Of a stretch of DNA of 64,000 nt, positions 28,576 to 36,964 are shown one piece after another; the first letter of the stretch is position 1, and every line of letters begins with the position of its first letter. The notes beneath the pieces are model-generated. The model did no database searches and had not been told where the DNA came from. It worked only from the letters and a program-made list of their open reading frames with translations. Position numbers and translations under genes: made by a program. Origin of the DNA: Solemya velum gill symbiont (GTDB taxonomy: Bacteria > Pseudomonadota > Gammaproteobacteria > Chromatiales > Chromatiaceae); the NCBI RefSeq assembly GCF_000787395.1, contig NZ_JRAA01000003.1, forward strand, positions 248,001-312,000, given 5' to 3'.

Positions 28576-29238
28576 ATGATGCGAAACAGTTCTCACTCCC
28601 TGCTTGTTGCACTCATGCTGGGTGCATTTCTGAGTGGCTGTTCATCCTACAAGCCGCGCTCTGAACCCAACGCGCCCGTCTATGAGAGGGGCTCTCGTGT
28701 CTCTTCGGCATGGGGAGGGCTGGCACCCGGAGAGACTGCCGGTGTTGATTCACCGGAACTGGCAACTGCGGACCAGTATTATGAACCGGATGTCAGCAGG
28801 CCCGTACCGGCGGCAACATCACCGACCCAGGCACCTGCAGCTGAGACTATTGCATATGCGGATACTACAACTTACCAGCCCAGTCGGGTCACCCCGGTGC
28901 CTGCTGCCACCTCTTCTACCTCTATGAGTGCCGCGACAAAATCACTGCTTTTCAAGGCTGACAGAGAGCAGTCCACAGGCAACCTGACCGGTGCAGCTTC
29001 AACTCTGGAAAGGGCTCTGCGTATCGAAAATCATCCGTTGCTGTGGAACCGTCTTGCAAACATTCGTCTGCAGCAGAAACGTTATTCACTCGCAAGTGAC
29101 CTTGCTTCGAAGTCAAATGCACTCGCTTCCGGCGATTATGCTCTCAAGCGTAATAACTACGAGGTGATTGCGCAGGCCAAGGCGGCGATGGGTGATTCAG
29201 CGGGTGCAGCTAGCGCACGCGCCAAGATAGGTAATTAA
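28576..29238 (+). CDS. TPR lipoprotein, probable PBP1b activator of LpoP type
   Basis: An outer-membrane lipoprotein candidate with lipobox LSGC (Cys about residue 22 from ATG 28576). A Ser/Thr/Pro/Ala-rich linker (about 25-120) follows, then a TPR-like helical C-terminal domain (about 125-218: LLFKADREQSTGNLTGAAST, then LERALRIENHPLLWNRLANI). In Pseudomonas aeruginosa the activator LpoP is a TPR lipoprotein encoded next to ponB/mrcB. The same architecture and position directly after mrcB make that role likely here. ATG 28576 or 28579 are both possible. A TTG at 28567 overlaps mrcB. Confidence 0.75.
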   Translation: MMRNSSHSLLVALMLGAFLSGCSSYKPRSEPNAPVYERGSRVSSAWGGLAPGETAGVDSPELATADQYYEPDVSRPVPAATSPTQAPAAETIAYADTTTYQPSRVTPVPAATSSTSMSAATKSLLFKADREQSTGNLTGAASTLERALRIENHPLLWNRLANIRLQQKRYSLASDLASKSNALASGDYALKRNNYEVIAQAKAAMGDSAGAASARAKIGN

Positions 29239-29291
29239 CCGGTTGCCCATCTGTTTTTTTGCAGGAGGTTTGCCTTCGCCGCGATAAAAAC

Positions 29292-29888
29292 CTATCCGGC
29301 TGTCCCGTTGAGTTTATCGAGCAGCACACCCTGTGGCGCCAGGCGCAGCCGACTGATACCGCCATTGGTTATGGTCAGCCTGTACATGCAATCTGCCGGG
29401 GCACCGACTGCATAAGTTATCATGGCGCGTATAACACCGGCATGGGCTACAACCAGTAGCTGTTCCCCCTGGTATCTCTCCCTGAGATGTTCAAATACGG
29501 TGCCTATGCGCGCGTGGAAATTCATCACTTTTTCTGCATTTTCAGGTGTGTTAGCAACAGGATCGCGGTAGAAGGCGTCAAATTCCTCCAGTCTCTCCTC
29601 GCGTAGCTGAGCCTTTGTTTTACCTTCCCATGCGCCAAAACCGATCTCTTTGAGGTCGTCATGGATCGTCACCGGGAGCTGCCGGTTTTTGCCCAGTTCA
29701 TTTGCGAAGGCTGCGCACCTGGTCAGTGGTGAAGAGATGATGCGTGACCAACCGGAATGTTCACCGACACTCTCCCACATCTGTCGCCAGCCCTTTTCCG
29801 AAAGGGGATCGTCGATACCGTGGCCACGATAACGGCTGCCACCGACAGGCTCGCCATGCCGGATCATCTCTATGACTGTCTCTTTCAT
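29292..29888 (-). CDS. Histidine phosphatase family protein (phosphoglycerate-mutase-like)
   Basis: A 198-residue branch-1 histidine phosphatase with the catalytic IRHGEP near residue 10, SSPLTRCAAFA, GFGAWEGK and the second histidine in VVAHAGVIRAM. The length and motifs are like CobC (alpha-ribazole phosphatase), but no cobalamin genes are nearby, so the substrate is open. It lies 6 bp after nfo on the same strand and converges with the LpoP-like gene. Confidence 0.85.
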   Translation of the reverse strand: MKETVIEMIRHGEPVGGSRYRGHGIDDPLSEKGWRQMWESVGEHSGWSRIISSPLTRCAAFANELGKNRQLPVTIHDDLKEIGFGAWEGKTKAQLREERLEEFDAFYRDPVANTPENAEKVMNFHARIGTVFEHLRERYQGEQLLVVAHAGVIRAMITYAVGAPADCMYRLTITNGGISRLRLAPQGVLLDKLNGTAG

Positions 29889-29894
29889 ACTGTT

Positions 29895-30737
29895 TTATGC
29901 GGCAAACTGGTACAGGGCGAGGATTTCATCTTTCCAGATACTCGGGTCGATAGTTTCAAGTACCAGCGGGATGTCATCAAAACGTGCATCCTGCATGATG
30001 TATTCAAAAGCAGTCCAGCCGATCTTGCCGGCACCTAATGACTGATGGCGGTCGACACGGGCGCCAAGATCAGGTTTGGAGTCATTGAGGTGCATGCCAA
30101 GCAGGTAATTAAAACCGACTATCTCATCAAATTGCGAGAAGGTCTCATCGCATGCTTCAGTCGTACGCAGGTCATAGCCTGCAGTAAAGATGTGGCAGGT
30201 ATCGATACAGACACCGACACGGCTCTTGTCATCGATTTGTTCGATGATCGTCCCCAGGTGTTCAAAGCTGTATCCCAGGTTGGTTCCCTGTCCGGCAGTC
30301 GTTTCGATAACGGCTGTCACACCGGATGTTGTTTCGAGTGCGATATTGATGGACTCTGCGACGCGCGCAAGGCTCTCATCCTCGCTGATTTTTTTCAGAT
30401 GGCTGCCGGGATGGAAATTAAGCAGTGGCAGGCCCAGTTGCATGCAGCGCTCCATTTCGTCGACAAAGGCATCGCGTGATTTCTGTAGAGCCTCCTGTTC
30501 AGGATGACCGAGGTTGATCAGGTAACTGTCGTGCGGAAGCACGTGCTCCGGCTTGATATCCGCCAACTTCAGATTCTTTTTGAATGCATCGATACTCTCC
30601 TGCGTGAGTGGCTTGGCTTTCCACTGGCGCTGGTTTTTTGTAAACAGTGCAAATGCTTTTGCACCGATCTCCATGGCATTCAGCGGGGCGTTTTCGACAC
30701 CGCCCTGGGCACTGACATGTGCACCGACATATTTCAT
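29895..30737 (-). CDS. nfo: Endonuclease IV
   Basis: AP endonuclease of base-excision repair with a trinuclear zinc site in a TIM barrel. The 280-residue protein shows [15 protein letters not shown] at the start, [68 protein letters not shown] and the late DIPLVLETI. All metal-binding segments are present. It is the upstream gene of a two-gene unit with the histidine phosphatase. Confidence 0.97.
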   Translation of the reverse strand: MKYVGAHVSAQGGVENAPLNAMEIGAKAFALFTKNQRQWKAKPLTQESIDAFKKNLKLADIKPEHVLPHDSYLINLGHPEQEALQKSRDAFVDEMERCMQLGLPLLNFHPGSHLKKISEDESLARVAESINIALETTSGVTAVIETTAGQGTNLGYSFEHLGTIIEQIDDKSRVGVCIDTCHIFTAGYDLRTTEACDETFSQFDEIVGFNYLLGMHLNDSKPDLGARVDRHQSLGAGKIGWTAFEYIMQDARFDDIPLVLETIDPSIWKDEILALYQFAA

Positions 30738-30807
30738 CGTTTTTCACAGGCTGTATTGTTCAAATCAGCGGTTAGAATAGCAGACTCGAACAGGCAAAAC
30801 CCGGCAT

Positions 30808-31941
30808 TTGAAAGCAGAAATTCACACATCAATCGACGAGATAGAGCCGCAGCAGTGGAACCGTCTGGTAGACGATAACAACCCGTTGATCCGGCACGAG
30901 TTTCTCGCAGCTATGGAGCATCACAGCTGTGTTGGTGAGCGTTTCGGCTGGTTGCCACGTCACATCGCACTCTATGATGCGGATGAACTGGTGGCAGCTA
31001 TGCCCTTGTATGAGAAACACAACTCCTACGGCGAGTTTGTCTTTGATCACCAGTGGGAAAGCGCGTGGGAGAGTAGCGGGCGAAACTACTTTCCGAAATT
31101 GGTCTCTGCCGTACCCTATACCCCTGCAACCGGTCAGCGCATGCTGTTTCATTCGGGTGATCAGGAGAGCCAGAGAATGCTGACTGACACAGCCGTGGCC
31201 CTTGCCGTCAGTATCAATGCAAGTGGTGTGCACATACTCTTCCCGACAGAAAATCAGCAACAGCAACTGGACTCTATTGGCTGGTTGAGTCGGCACGATG
31301 TGCAGTTCCATTGGCACAATCATGCATACGCAGATTTCGATGATTTTCTGAGTCGTCTCACGGCACGCAAGCGCAAGATGATTCGCAAGGAGCGTGAGAC
31401 GGTAGTCAAATCAGGTGTCAACCTGCGACAACTTGATGGCCACTCAGCCAGCCATGCCGACTGGCAGGCTTTTACGCGTTTTTATGAAAAGACCTTTGAT
31501 GAGAAGTGGGGGCTTGCAACCTTTAATCTCGGTTTCTTTGAAGAGGTCGCACAAAAAATGCCAGACAATATTATCCTGGTGCTTGCAGACCTGGATGGTG
31601 AATGCATCGCAGGCTCCCTGATGTATTGCAGCAATACGACGCTTTACGGGCGCCACTGGGGATGCAGTCAACAGGTCGACATGCTCCATTTCGAAGCCTG
31701 CTATTACCAGGGTATCGAGTTTTGTATCCGACGTGGTCTCACCAGTTTTGAACCGGGAGCACAGGGTGAGCACAAGATTCCTAGAGGCTTTTTACCTGTT
31801 GCGACGACATCTGCACACTGGATTAATGATGATGAATTCCGGGAGCCTGTCAGGCAATGGACATTGCATGAACAGGCAGCAGTTGCTGCTTACCATGATG
31901 AGTTGCGCTTGCGCTCACCCTATCGGGAAGAAAACAGTTGA
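30808..31941 (+). CDS. GNAT-fold / peptidoglycan-type N-acyltransferase (DUF482-like)
   Basis: A 377-residue protein of the family once labelled peptidogalycan biosynthesis protein, built of two GNAT-like halves. Signatures visible are PLIRHEFLAAMEHHSCVG, PLYEKHNSYGEFVFD, LTARKRKMIRKERE, YCSNTTLYGRHWGCS and FEPGAQGEHKIPRGFLP. The biochemical function is not established. It begins at TTG 30808 with only a weak ribosome site. Its stop overlaps the ATG of the next gene (TGATG), so translation is coupled. Confidence 0.8.
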   Translation: MKAEIHTSIDEIEPQQWNRLVDDNNPLIRHEFLAAMEHHSCVGERFGWLPRHIALYDADELVAAMPLYEKHNSYGEFVFDHQWESAWESSGRNYFPKLVSAVPYTPATGQRMLFHSGDQESQRMLTDTAVALAVSINASGVHILFPTENQQQQLDSIGWLSRHDVQFHWHNHAYADFDDFLSRLTARKRKMIRKERETVVKSGVNLRQLDGHSASHADWQAFTRFYEKTFDEKWGLATFNLGFFEEVAQKMPDNIILVLADLDGECIAGSLMYCSNTTLYGRHWGCSQQVDMLHFEACYYQGIEFCIRRGLTSFEPGAQGEHKIPRGFLPVATTSAHWINDDEFREPVRQWTLHEQAAVAAYHDELRLRSPYREENS

Positions 31942-32543
31942 TGATGAATAAGCCATGGGCGGAATCCTGTGATCAGAATCGTGAGCCGATACTTGAGGTG
32001 ATTCGTCCACTTTTCAGTGAATCTGGCAGCATTCTCGAGATCGGTAGCGGAACTGGACAGCATGCGGTCTTTTTTGCACAGCAGTTGCCCCATATGCAAT
32101 GGCATGCCAGTGATCAGTCTGATTATCATGCCGGTATCTCCATGTGGGTCGAGGAGGCAGCTCTGCCGAATGTGCATGGTCCGTTTCAACTTGACGTGAT
32201 GCAGGAAGATTGGCCGCAGATAGATATAGACGCAGTTTTCTCTGCGAACAGTGCTCATATCATGGATGAGAAAATGGTTGAGGCGATGTTTGCAGGGGTC
32301 GGTGAAATCCTTCCGCATGCTGGGGTGTTTGCGCTCTATGGTCCTTTTAATTACGACGGCAGTTATACGAGTGAAAGTAACGCGCGTTTCGATGAGTGGC
32401 TCAAGTCACGCGACCCGCACAGTGGCATCAAATCATTCGAATGGCTCAACAGTCTCGCCAGAGCGGCTGGTATGAAGCTGCAAGATGACGTTGCCATGCC
32501 GGCCAATAACCGTATTCTCGTTTGGGTGAAGGACGCTGAATAA
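31941..32543 (+). CDS. DUF938 family SAM-dependent methyltransferase
   Basis: Class I methyltransferase of the DUF938 family, 200 residues. It starts NKPWAESCDQNREPIL and has the SAM-binding motif ILEIGSGTGQHAVFFA, then WHASDQ and NSAHIMD, and the C-terminal NNRILVWVK typical of the family. ATG 31941 overlaps the upstream stop. The substrate is unknown. Confidence 0.88.
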   Translation: MMNKPWAESCDQNREPILEVIRPLFSESGSILEIGSGTGQHAVFFAQQLPHMQWHASDQSDYHAGISMWVEEAALPNVHGPFQLDVMQEDWPQIDIDAVFSANSAHIMDEKMVEAMFAGVGEILPHAGVFALYGPFNYDGSYTSESNARFDEWLKSRDPHSGIKSFEWLNSLARAAGMKLQDDVAMPANNRILVWVKDAE

Positions 32544-32615
32544 TGCTATGATTCCGACCTACACGGCATTGATGAGCCGCTACCGGATGGCTCTCATCAC
32601 CCCGATGGAAAAAGC

Positions 32616-34583
32616 ATGTACGAGTCCTATTTCGGATTAAGCGAAAAACCCTTTACGATCGCTCCTGATCCCCGTTATGTCTTTCTTAGCGTGGTCCATG
32701 AAGAGGCGCTTGCGCACCTGTTGTACGGTGTACAGGAGGGCGGTGGCTTCGTACAGCTGACAGGTGAAGTCGGCACGGGTAAAACAACCCTGGTGCGAAC
32801 ACTCCTTGAGCAGTTGCCGGAAAATGTTGATCTTGCCCTGGTATTTAATCCCAAACTCTCCCCGCTAGAATTTGTTGCCAGTGTCTGTGACGAGTTCGGT
32901 ATTGAGTATGATGCCGACAAGGCGACACTGAAGACGCTGGTTGATGCACTGAATGCGCACCTGTTTGAAAGCTTCTCTGACGGGCGCCGCGCTGTTTTGA
33001 TTATCGATGAAGCCCAGGGGCTGTCAATCGATGTGCTGGAACAGGTGCGCCTGCTGACAAACCTTGAAACCAACCGCGAAAAGCTGCTGCAGATCATTCT
33101 CGTTGGTCAGCCTGAACTGCGCAGCAAGCTCGGTCGCAAGGATCTGCGACAGCTGGCACAGCGTATTACCGCACGCTATCACCTTGAGCCGCTGCTGCCT
33201 GACGAGGTACGTTCCTATGTTGCGCACCGCGTGGGTATCGCAGGCAGTAACAGGAATCTCTATACCGCTGCGGCGATGAAAGCGCTCTACAAGGCGAGTG
33301 GAGGCGTTCCCCGTCTGATCAACGAAATTGCCGACCGTGCCCTGCTGGCAGCTTACGTGCAGGAGGCATCGGTGGTTGATCACACCATGGTGCGCGAGGC
33401 AGCGCGGCAGGTGCTGGGTGAAACTGATGAGAGGCAGGCAATGCTGATTCAGTGGGGTGCTATCGCTGCCGTACTCTTGTTGTTGGCCGCATTAACAGGC
33501 TACCTGCTGTCGTGGCATGATGAACAGGCTCCGGCAATCAGCGAGTCATCCGAAACCGTTCAACAGGCTCTGCCGCCTGCGCAGGAGACCGCACCTCCTG
33601 AGCAGGAATCTACACCGCCTTCCTCTCCGGCAGCACCAGCGATCCTGATAGAGAACGGGGTTTCCCGTCCATTTGATGAGAATAGCCCGCCAGTAGTCGA
33701 GCCCGCGGCTGTCGATGTAGAGGAGACGTCGCAGGATGTTGTTGAAACACCGCAGGGTAATCCGTCTCTCGAGGTGACTCAAGATATGCCCGTGACAGCT
33801 CCTGGTGCAGTTGAAGAACCGCAGCCATCAGCTGAAATAAGCGATGCTCCACCCCGGGAGTTAAGTGACGAGCCGGCCATTACAGCCGGTCCGGATGTGC
33901 CTGTGGCTGTTTCTGTGCAACCTGCTGAGCAGGAGCAGACGAGTGTGGACGAGATCACCTTCGATGAGTGGCTTGATAAGAATATCGCCAGCATGGATGA
34001 AGCACAGGCAATGCGGGAATTGGCATTCAGCTGGGATCTGCCTGCCGGGACCGACAGCGATTCACTCTGCAATGGCAAGAAGAGTAATAAGATCCGCTGT
34101 GTCACTTCGACCGGTAACTGGACACGTATCTCACAACTCAATCGACCTGTGATTCTGACCCTCAATCGCGGCCTGGTTGGTAATCTGCACATTACGATTG
34201 TCGGTATGGACGAAGAGTCGGTTGCACTATGTTTCGATGGTGAAGTACAGCGTTTCTTCAAGAGTGAAATTGAACCTTACTGGCTTGGTGAGTTCCGCTA
34301 TATCTGGCGGATGCCAGAACTGGTACGCAACGCAATGATCGTACCGGGGAGTCGCGGGGCAGATGTTTTATGGCTGCGCAGGCAGCTCTCTGCCATTGCC
34401 GGTTATGAGATGGGAGAAGATATTGATCTTGCAGATTTTGATCAGCCACTCGTACAGTTGGTGATGCTCTTCCAGGAGTCGAATCACCTGGACGCGGATG
34501 GTTACGTGGGCGAGCAGACCCTGCAGCATATTATGAGCCAGTCTCCGCTGGCTGGCGGCCCCCGTCTCGGGAGAGTTGACTGA
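32616..34583 (+). CDS. gspA: GspA/ExeA-type AAA ATPase with periplasmic peptidoglycan-binding domain
   Basis: Inner-membrane ATPase that with GspB/ExeB helps the type II secretion secretin to assemble through the cell wall. MYESYFGLSEKPF opens the ATPase, Walker A is GEVGTGKTT (50-58) and Walker B is VLIIDEAQ (about 126-133). A membrane segment (about 283-300) is followed by a long Pro/Glu/Val-rich periplasmic linker. A C-terminal part carries a conserved globular domain (ISQLNRPVILTLNR) and a peptidoglycan-binding repeat (GADVLWLRRQLSAIAG, then DADGYVGEQT). It overlaps gspB by one base. No other gsp genes lie in the window. Confidence 0.88.
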   Translation: MYESYFGLSEKPFTIAPDPRYVFLSVVHEEALAHLLYGVQEGGGFVQLTGEVGTGKTTLVRTLLEQLPENVDLALVFNPKLSPLEFVASVCDEFGIEYDADKATLKTLVDALNAHLFESFSDGRRAVLIIDEAQGLSIDVLEQVRLLTNLETNREKLLQIILVGQPELRSKLGRKDLRQLAQRITARYHLEPLLPDEVRSYVAHRVGIAGSNRNLYTAAAMKALYKASGGVPRLINEIADRALLAAYVQEASVVDHTMVREAARQVLGETDERQAMLIQWGAIAAVLLLLAALTGYLLSWHDEQAPAISESSETVQQALPPAQETAPPEQESTPPSSPAAPAILIENGVSRPFDENSPPVVEPAAVDVEETSQDVVETPQGNPSLEVTQDMPVTAPGAVEEPQPSAEISDAPPRELSDEPAITAGPDVPVAVSVQPAEQEQTSVDEITFDEWLDKNIASMDEAQAMRELAFSWDLPAGTDSDSLCNGKKSNKIRCVTSTGNWTRISQLNRPVILTLNRGLVGNLHITIVGMDEESVALCFDGEVQRFFKSEIEPYWLGEFRYIWRMPELVRNAMIVPGSRGADVLWLRRQLSAIAGYEMGEDIDLADFDQPLVQLVMLFQESNHLDADGYVGEQTLQHIMSQSPLAGGPRLGRVD

Positions 34584-35380
34584 TGTCGCTGATCCTTGAA
34601 GCCTTGAAAAAGTCGGAACGTGAGCGTCTCGGTAACGCAGCAAGTGTGCCCCTGGTCACGCGTCCACGCCATGCGTTAGGGTCACGCAATGTACGCAGAC
34701 GGCGCCAAAGTCGCCTTGTGGTCGTAATGATTGCACTGCTGCTTGTTGCTGCTCTGGCTGCCTGGCTTCTGACACAAAGGCAGGGCAACATGAGTCCACT
34801 TGATCAGGCAAGGGAAGGTGACAGGGACCAGTTGCCACAGGCAAGTGTTGTGGAACCGCCGTCTGTATCTTCACCTCAAGCCCTTCCGCCTCCACAAGTG
34901 GAAATGCGTCCCCAGGTTGAGCAACAGCAACTGCCAGTAGAGATTCCATCACAGGCTGAGCCTGCTGAAGTGGTTGTCGACAAATTGCCGCAACAGGTAC
35001 AAATAACTGAACCAGTATCTGATCAAGTCATTGAACCAGTAATTGAGCCTCTAACTGAACCCGTAGTGGAAGAGATTGAAACCCCCGAGCCACCTGTGCA
35101 GTTGGAGCCAGTGCCGCAAGAGCCCGAGGTGGTGTCTGAAAAGAGTGATCTGCGGACATTCAGGCAACTCCCTTCTTCGCTGCGCAATAGTCTCAAGCCC
35201 ATGCATCTCGATGTGCATGTCTATGACCGTCGTGAAAGCAGGCGATTCGTCTATATCAGTGGCAGGCTCTACAGTGAAGGAGCAAGACTGAAAAATGGTG
35301 CTGAAGTGATCGAGATCGTTCCAACCGGTGTTGTTATGCGTATCAATGGGGAGCAGTTTCTGCTCACGGTCAATGACTGA
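34583..35380 (+). CDS. gspB: General secretion pathway protein B (GspB/ExeB)
   Basis: Bitopic inner-membrane partner of GspA. MSLILEALKKSERER opens the cytoplasmic part, a membrane segment lies at about residues 47-65, then a long Pro/Glu/Gln-rich linker leads to the conserved C-terminal GspB domain (about 195-265: LPSSLRNSLKPMHLDVHVYD, then FVYISGRLYSEG and GVVMRINGEQFLLTV). The start overlaps the gspA stop by one base, and tcdA begins inside its last codons. Confidence 0.9.
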   Translation: MSLILEALKKSERERLGNAASVPLVTRPRHALGSRNVRRRRQSRLVVVMIALLLVAALAAWLLTQRQGNMSPLDQAREGDRDQLPQASVVEPPSVSSPQALPPPQVEMRPQVEQQQLPVEIPSQAEPAEVVVDKLPQQVQITEPVSDQVIEPVIEPLTEPVVEEIETPEPPVQLEPVPQEPEVVSEKSDLRTFRQLPSSLRNSLKPMHLDVHVYDRRESRRFVYISGRLYSEGARLKNGAEVIEIVPTGVVMRINGEQFLLTVND

Positions 35381-36149
35381 AGAAACGGATAACAGCAGGC
35401 GTTTTGGCGGTATTGCGCGACTCTATGGTGAGACCGCATATCGTCGTTTTCTCTCTGCGCACGTGTGTGTCATCGGTGTCGGCGGGGTCGGTTCATGGGT
35501 AGTCGAGTCACTCGCGAGAAGCGCTATCGGACGGCTCACCCTGATCGATATGGATCATGTCTCCGAGTCGAATATCAATCGTCAGCTACCTGCACTTGCG
35601 AGTACGCTCGGTGCAGCGAAAGTTCAGGTTCTGAAGCAGCGTGTAGACGAGATCAATCCCCACTGCCATGTCGAGACGGTTGAGGAGTTTGTTACTGCGG
35701 ACAATCCGGGAGAGTGGATTCCGGCGGATGCCGATGTTGTGGTCGACTGTATCGATTCATTTCGTGACAAGGCAGCTTTGATTGCATGGTGCAGGCGTAA
35801 CAAGCAATGTGTGATCACTGTTGGAGGCGCCGGGGGCAAGAGCGATGCAAGTCTGCTGCGGATTGCTGATCTGAGTCGTACCGAGAAAGATGCGCTTCTC
35901 TCCCGCGTACGTAAGCAGCTGCGACAGGACTACAACTTCCCACGTAATCCGAAACGCCGTTTCTCTGTGCCTGCCATCTATTCAACTGAGGAGCCGCGTA
36001 TCGCGGAAGCAGGGACGGGGAGTTGTTCAATTGATGACAAGGCGTCGCATCTTAACTGTGGCGGACTGGGCTCGGTTACCCATGTCACTGCAACCGCCGG
36101 GTTGCTTGCCGTTGGCGAGGTTTTGAGGCGACTTTCTTTACCTAACTGA
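35373..36149 (+). CDS. tcdA: tRNA threonylcarbamoyladenosine dehydratase
   Basis: E1-like enzyme that cyclises t6A37 in tRNA. The 258-residue product starts at ATG 35373, inside the last codons of gspB. It shows RFGGIARLYGETAYRRF, the ATP-binding VIGVGGVGSWVVESLARS, DMDHVSESNINRQ and VVDCIDSFRDKAALIAWC. The start inside gspB suggests translational coupling. Confidence 0.93.
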   Translation: MTEETDNSRRFGGIARLYGETAYRRFLSAHVCVIGVGGVGSWVVESLARSAIGRLTLIDMDHVSESNINRQLPALASTLGAAKVQVLKQRVDEINPHCHVETVEEFVTADNPGEWIPADADVVVDCIDSFRDKAALIAWCRRNKQCVITVGGAGGKSDASLLRIADLSRTEKDALLSRVRKQLRQDYNFPRNPKRRFSVPAIYSTEEPRIAEAGTGSCSIDDKASHLNCGGLGSVTHVTATAGLLAVGEVLRRLSLPN

Positions 36150-36175
36150 CCGGAATGTTGTACTTTCGGGCAAGC

Positions 36176-36329
36176 GCTGTACCCCTTGCATTTCCCGCCA
36201 TACCTCCGCCTGATCGTTCAAGCCACGGCGCGCAAGGAACTCGCGATCCAACGATCGCTCAGACAACCTTCTGCTTCTTCCGTGGCTTGAACGGGCTCCG
36301 TTAACGGCGGGAAATGCAAGGCATACAGC
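36176..36329. repeat. 154-bp nested inverted repeat between convergent genes
   Basis: The outer 24-bp arms (36176-36199 and 36306-36329) match except at two positions; their core is CCTTGCATTTCCCGCC against GGCGGGAAATGCAAGG. Inside are perfect 14-bp arms CGTTCAAGCCACGG (36215-36228) and CCGTGGCTTGAACG (36280-36293). The tip has GCGATC-CAAC-GATCGC. The whole would fold into one long hairpin. It fills the gap between converging tcdA and the SpoU gene and has no coding potential. Confidence 0.85.
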
Positions 36330-36342
36330 ACCAGAGTACATT

Positions 36343-36903
36343 TCACTTCTTTTCGTGCTGGCGAACATATTCGTAAAGGACGATGGAGGCGGCGACACTT
36401 ACATTGAGACTCTCGACCTGTCCAAATTGCGGGATAGAAATAAAGTTGATATCCGGTTGTTGGGCGGGATCGAAGCTATGACCGAACTCCTCGTGGCCGA
36501 GGATGAAAGCGGACTTTTCCGGCAGAACAGATTGTGTCAGTGATGTGTCTGCATCGGCACTGAGAGCAAACAGGCTGTAACCAGCCTCACGCAGCGAGTT
36601 CAGACTATCCGACATCTGCTCGAAAAAGCGTGCCGGAACCTTTTTGAAAGCTCCTTTACCGGGAGCAGGATCAAATGGTGGAACATTAACCAGGTGTACT
36701 TCTGCTGCACCAAAGGCCTCGGCACTGCGAAAAATCTTGGGTACGTTAAATCCGCCCTTGAGATGGTCGAGTACCAAGACGATGTCATGGCAACCCGGGA
36801 CAGCCATCACATTACGACGTTTCTGCTTTTCATAACGTAACATCGCCTGGTGGCGTTTCTCGCGGCGTTTTGCGGGTGACAGGCGTGGTCGCTGGTTCTC
36901 CAT
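36343..36903 (-). CDS. TrmH/SpoU-family RNA 2'-O-methyltransferase
   Basis: SPOUT-class RNA methyltransferase with the knotted SAM site. The 186-residue protein has VLDHLKGGFNVPKIFRSAEA (motif 1), FILGHEEFGHSF (motif 2) and FISIPQFGQVESLNVSVAAS (motif 3). The basic N-terminus (AKRREKRHQ) is short. The exact RNA target cannot be told from the sequence. It is divergent from dxs. Confidence 0.88.
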   Translation of the reverse strand: MENQRPRLSPAKRREKRHQAMLRYEKQKRRNVMAVPGCHDIVLVLDHLKGGFNVPKIFRSAEAFGAAEVHLVNVPPFDPAPGKGAFKKVPARFFEQMSDSLNSLREAGYSLFALSADADTSLTQSVLPEKSAFILGHEEFGHSFDPAQQPDINFISIPQFGQVESLNVSVAASIVLYEYVRQHEKK

Positions 36904-36964
36904 TTTTTCTTCTGTTAATGAGATATGCTGATAGAATACATCGTTATGTCTTATAAATTAACTT

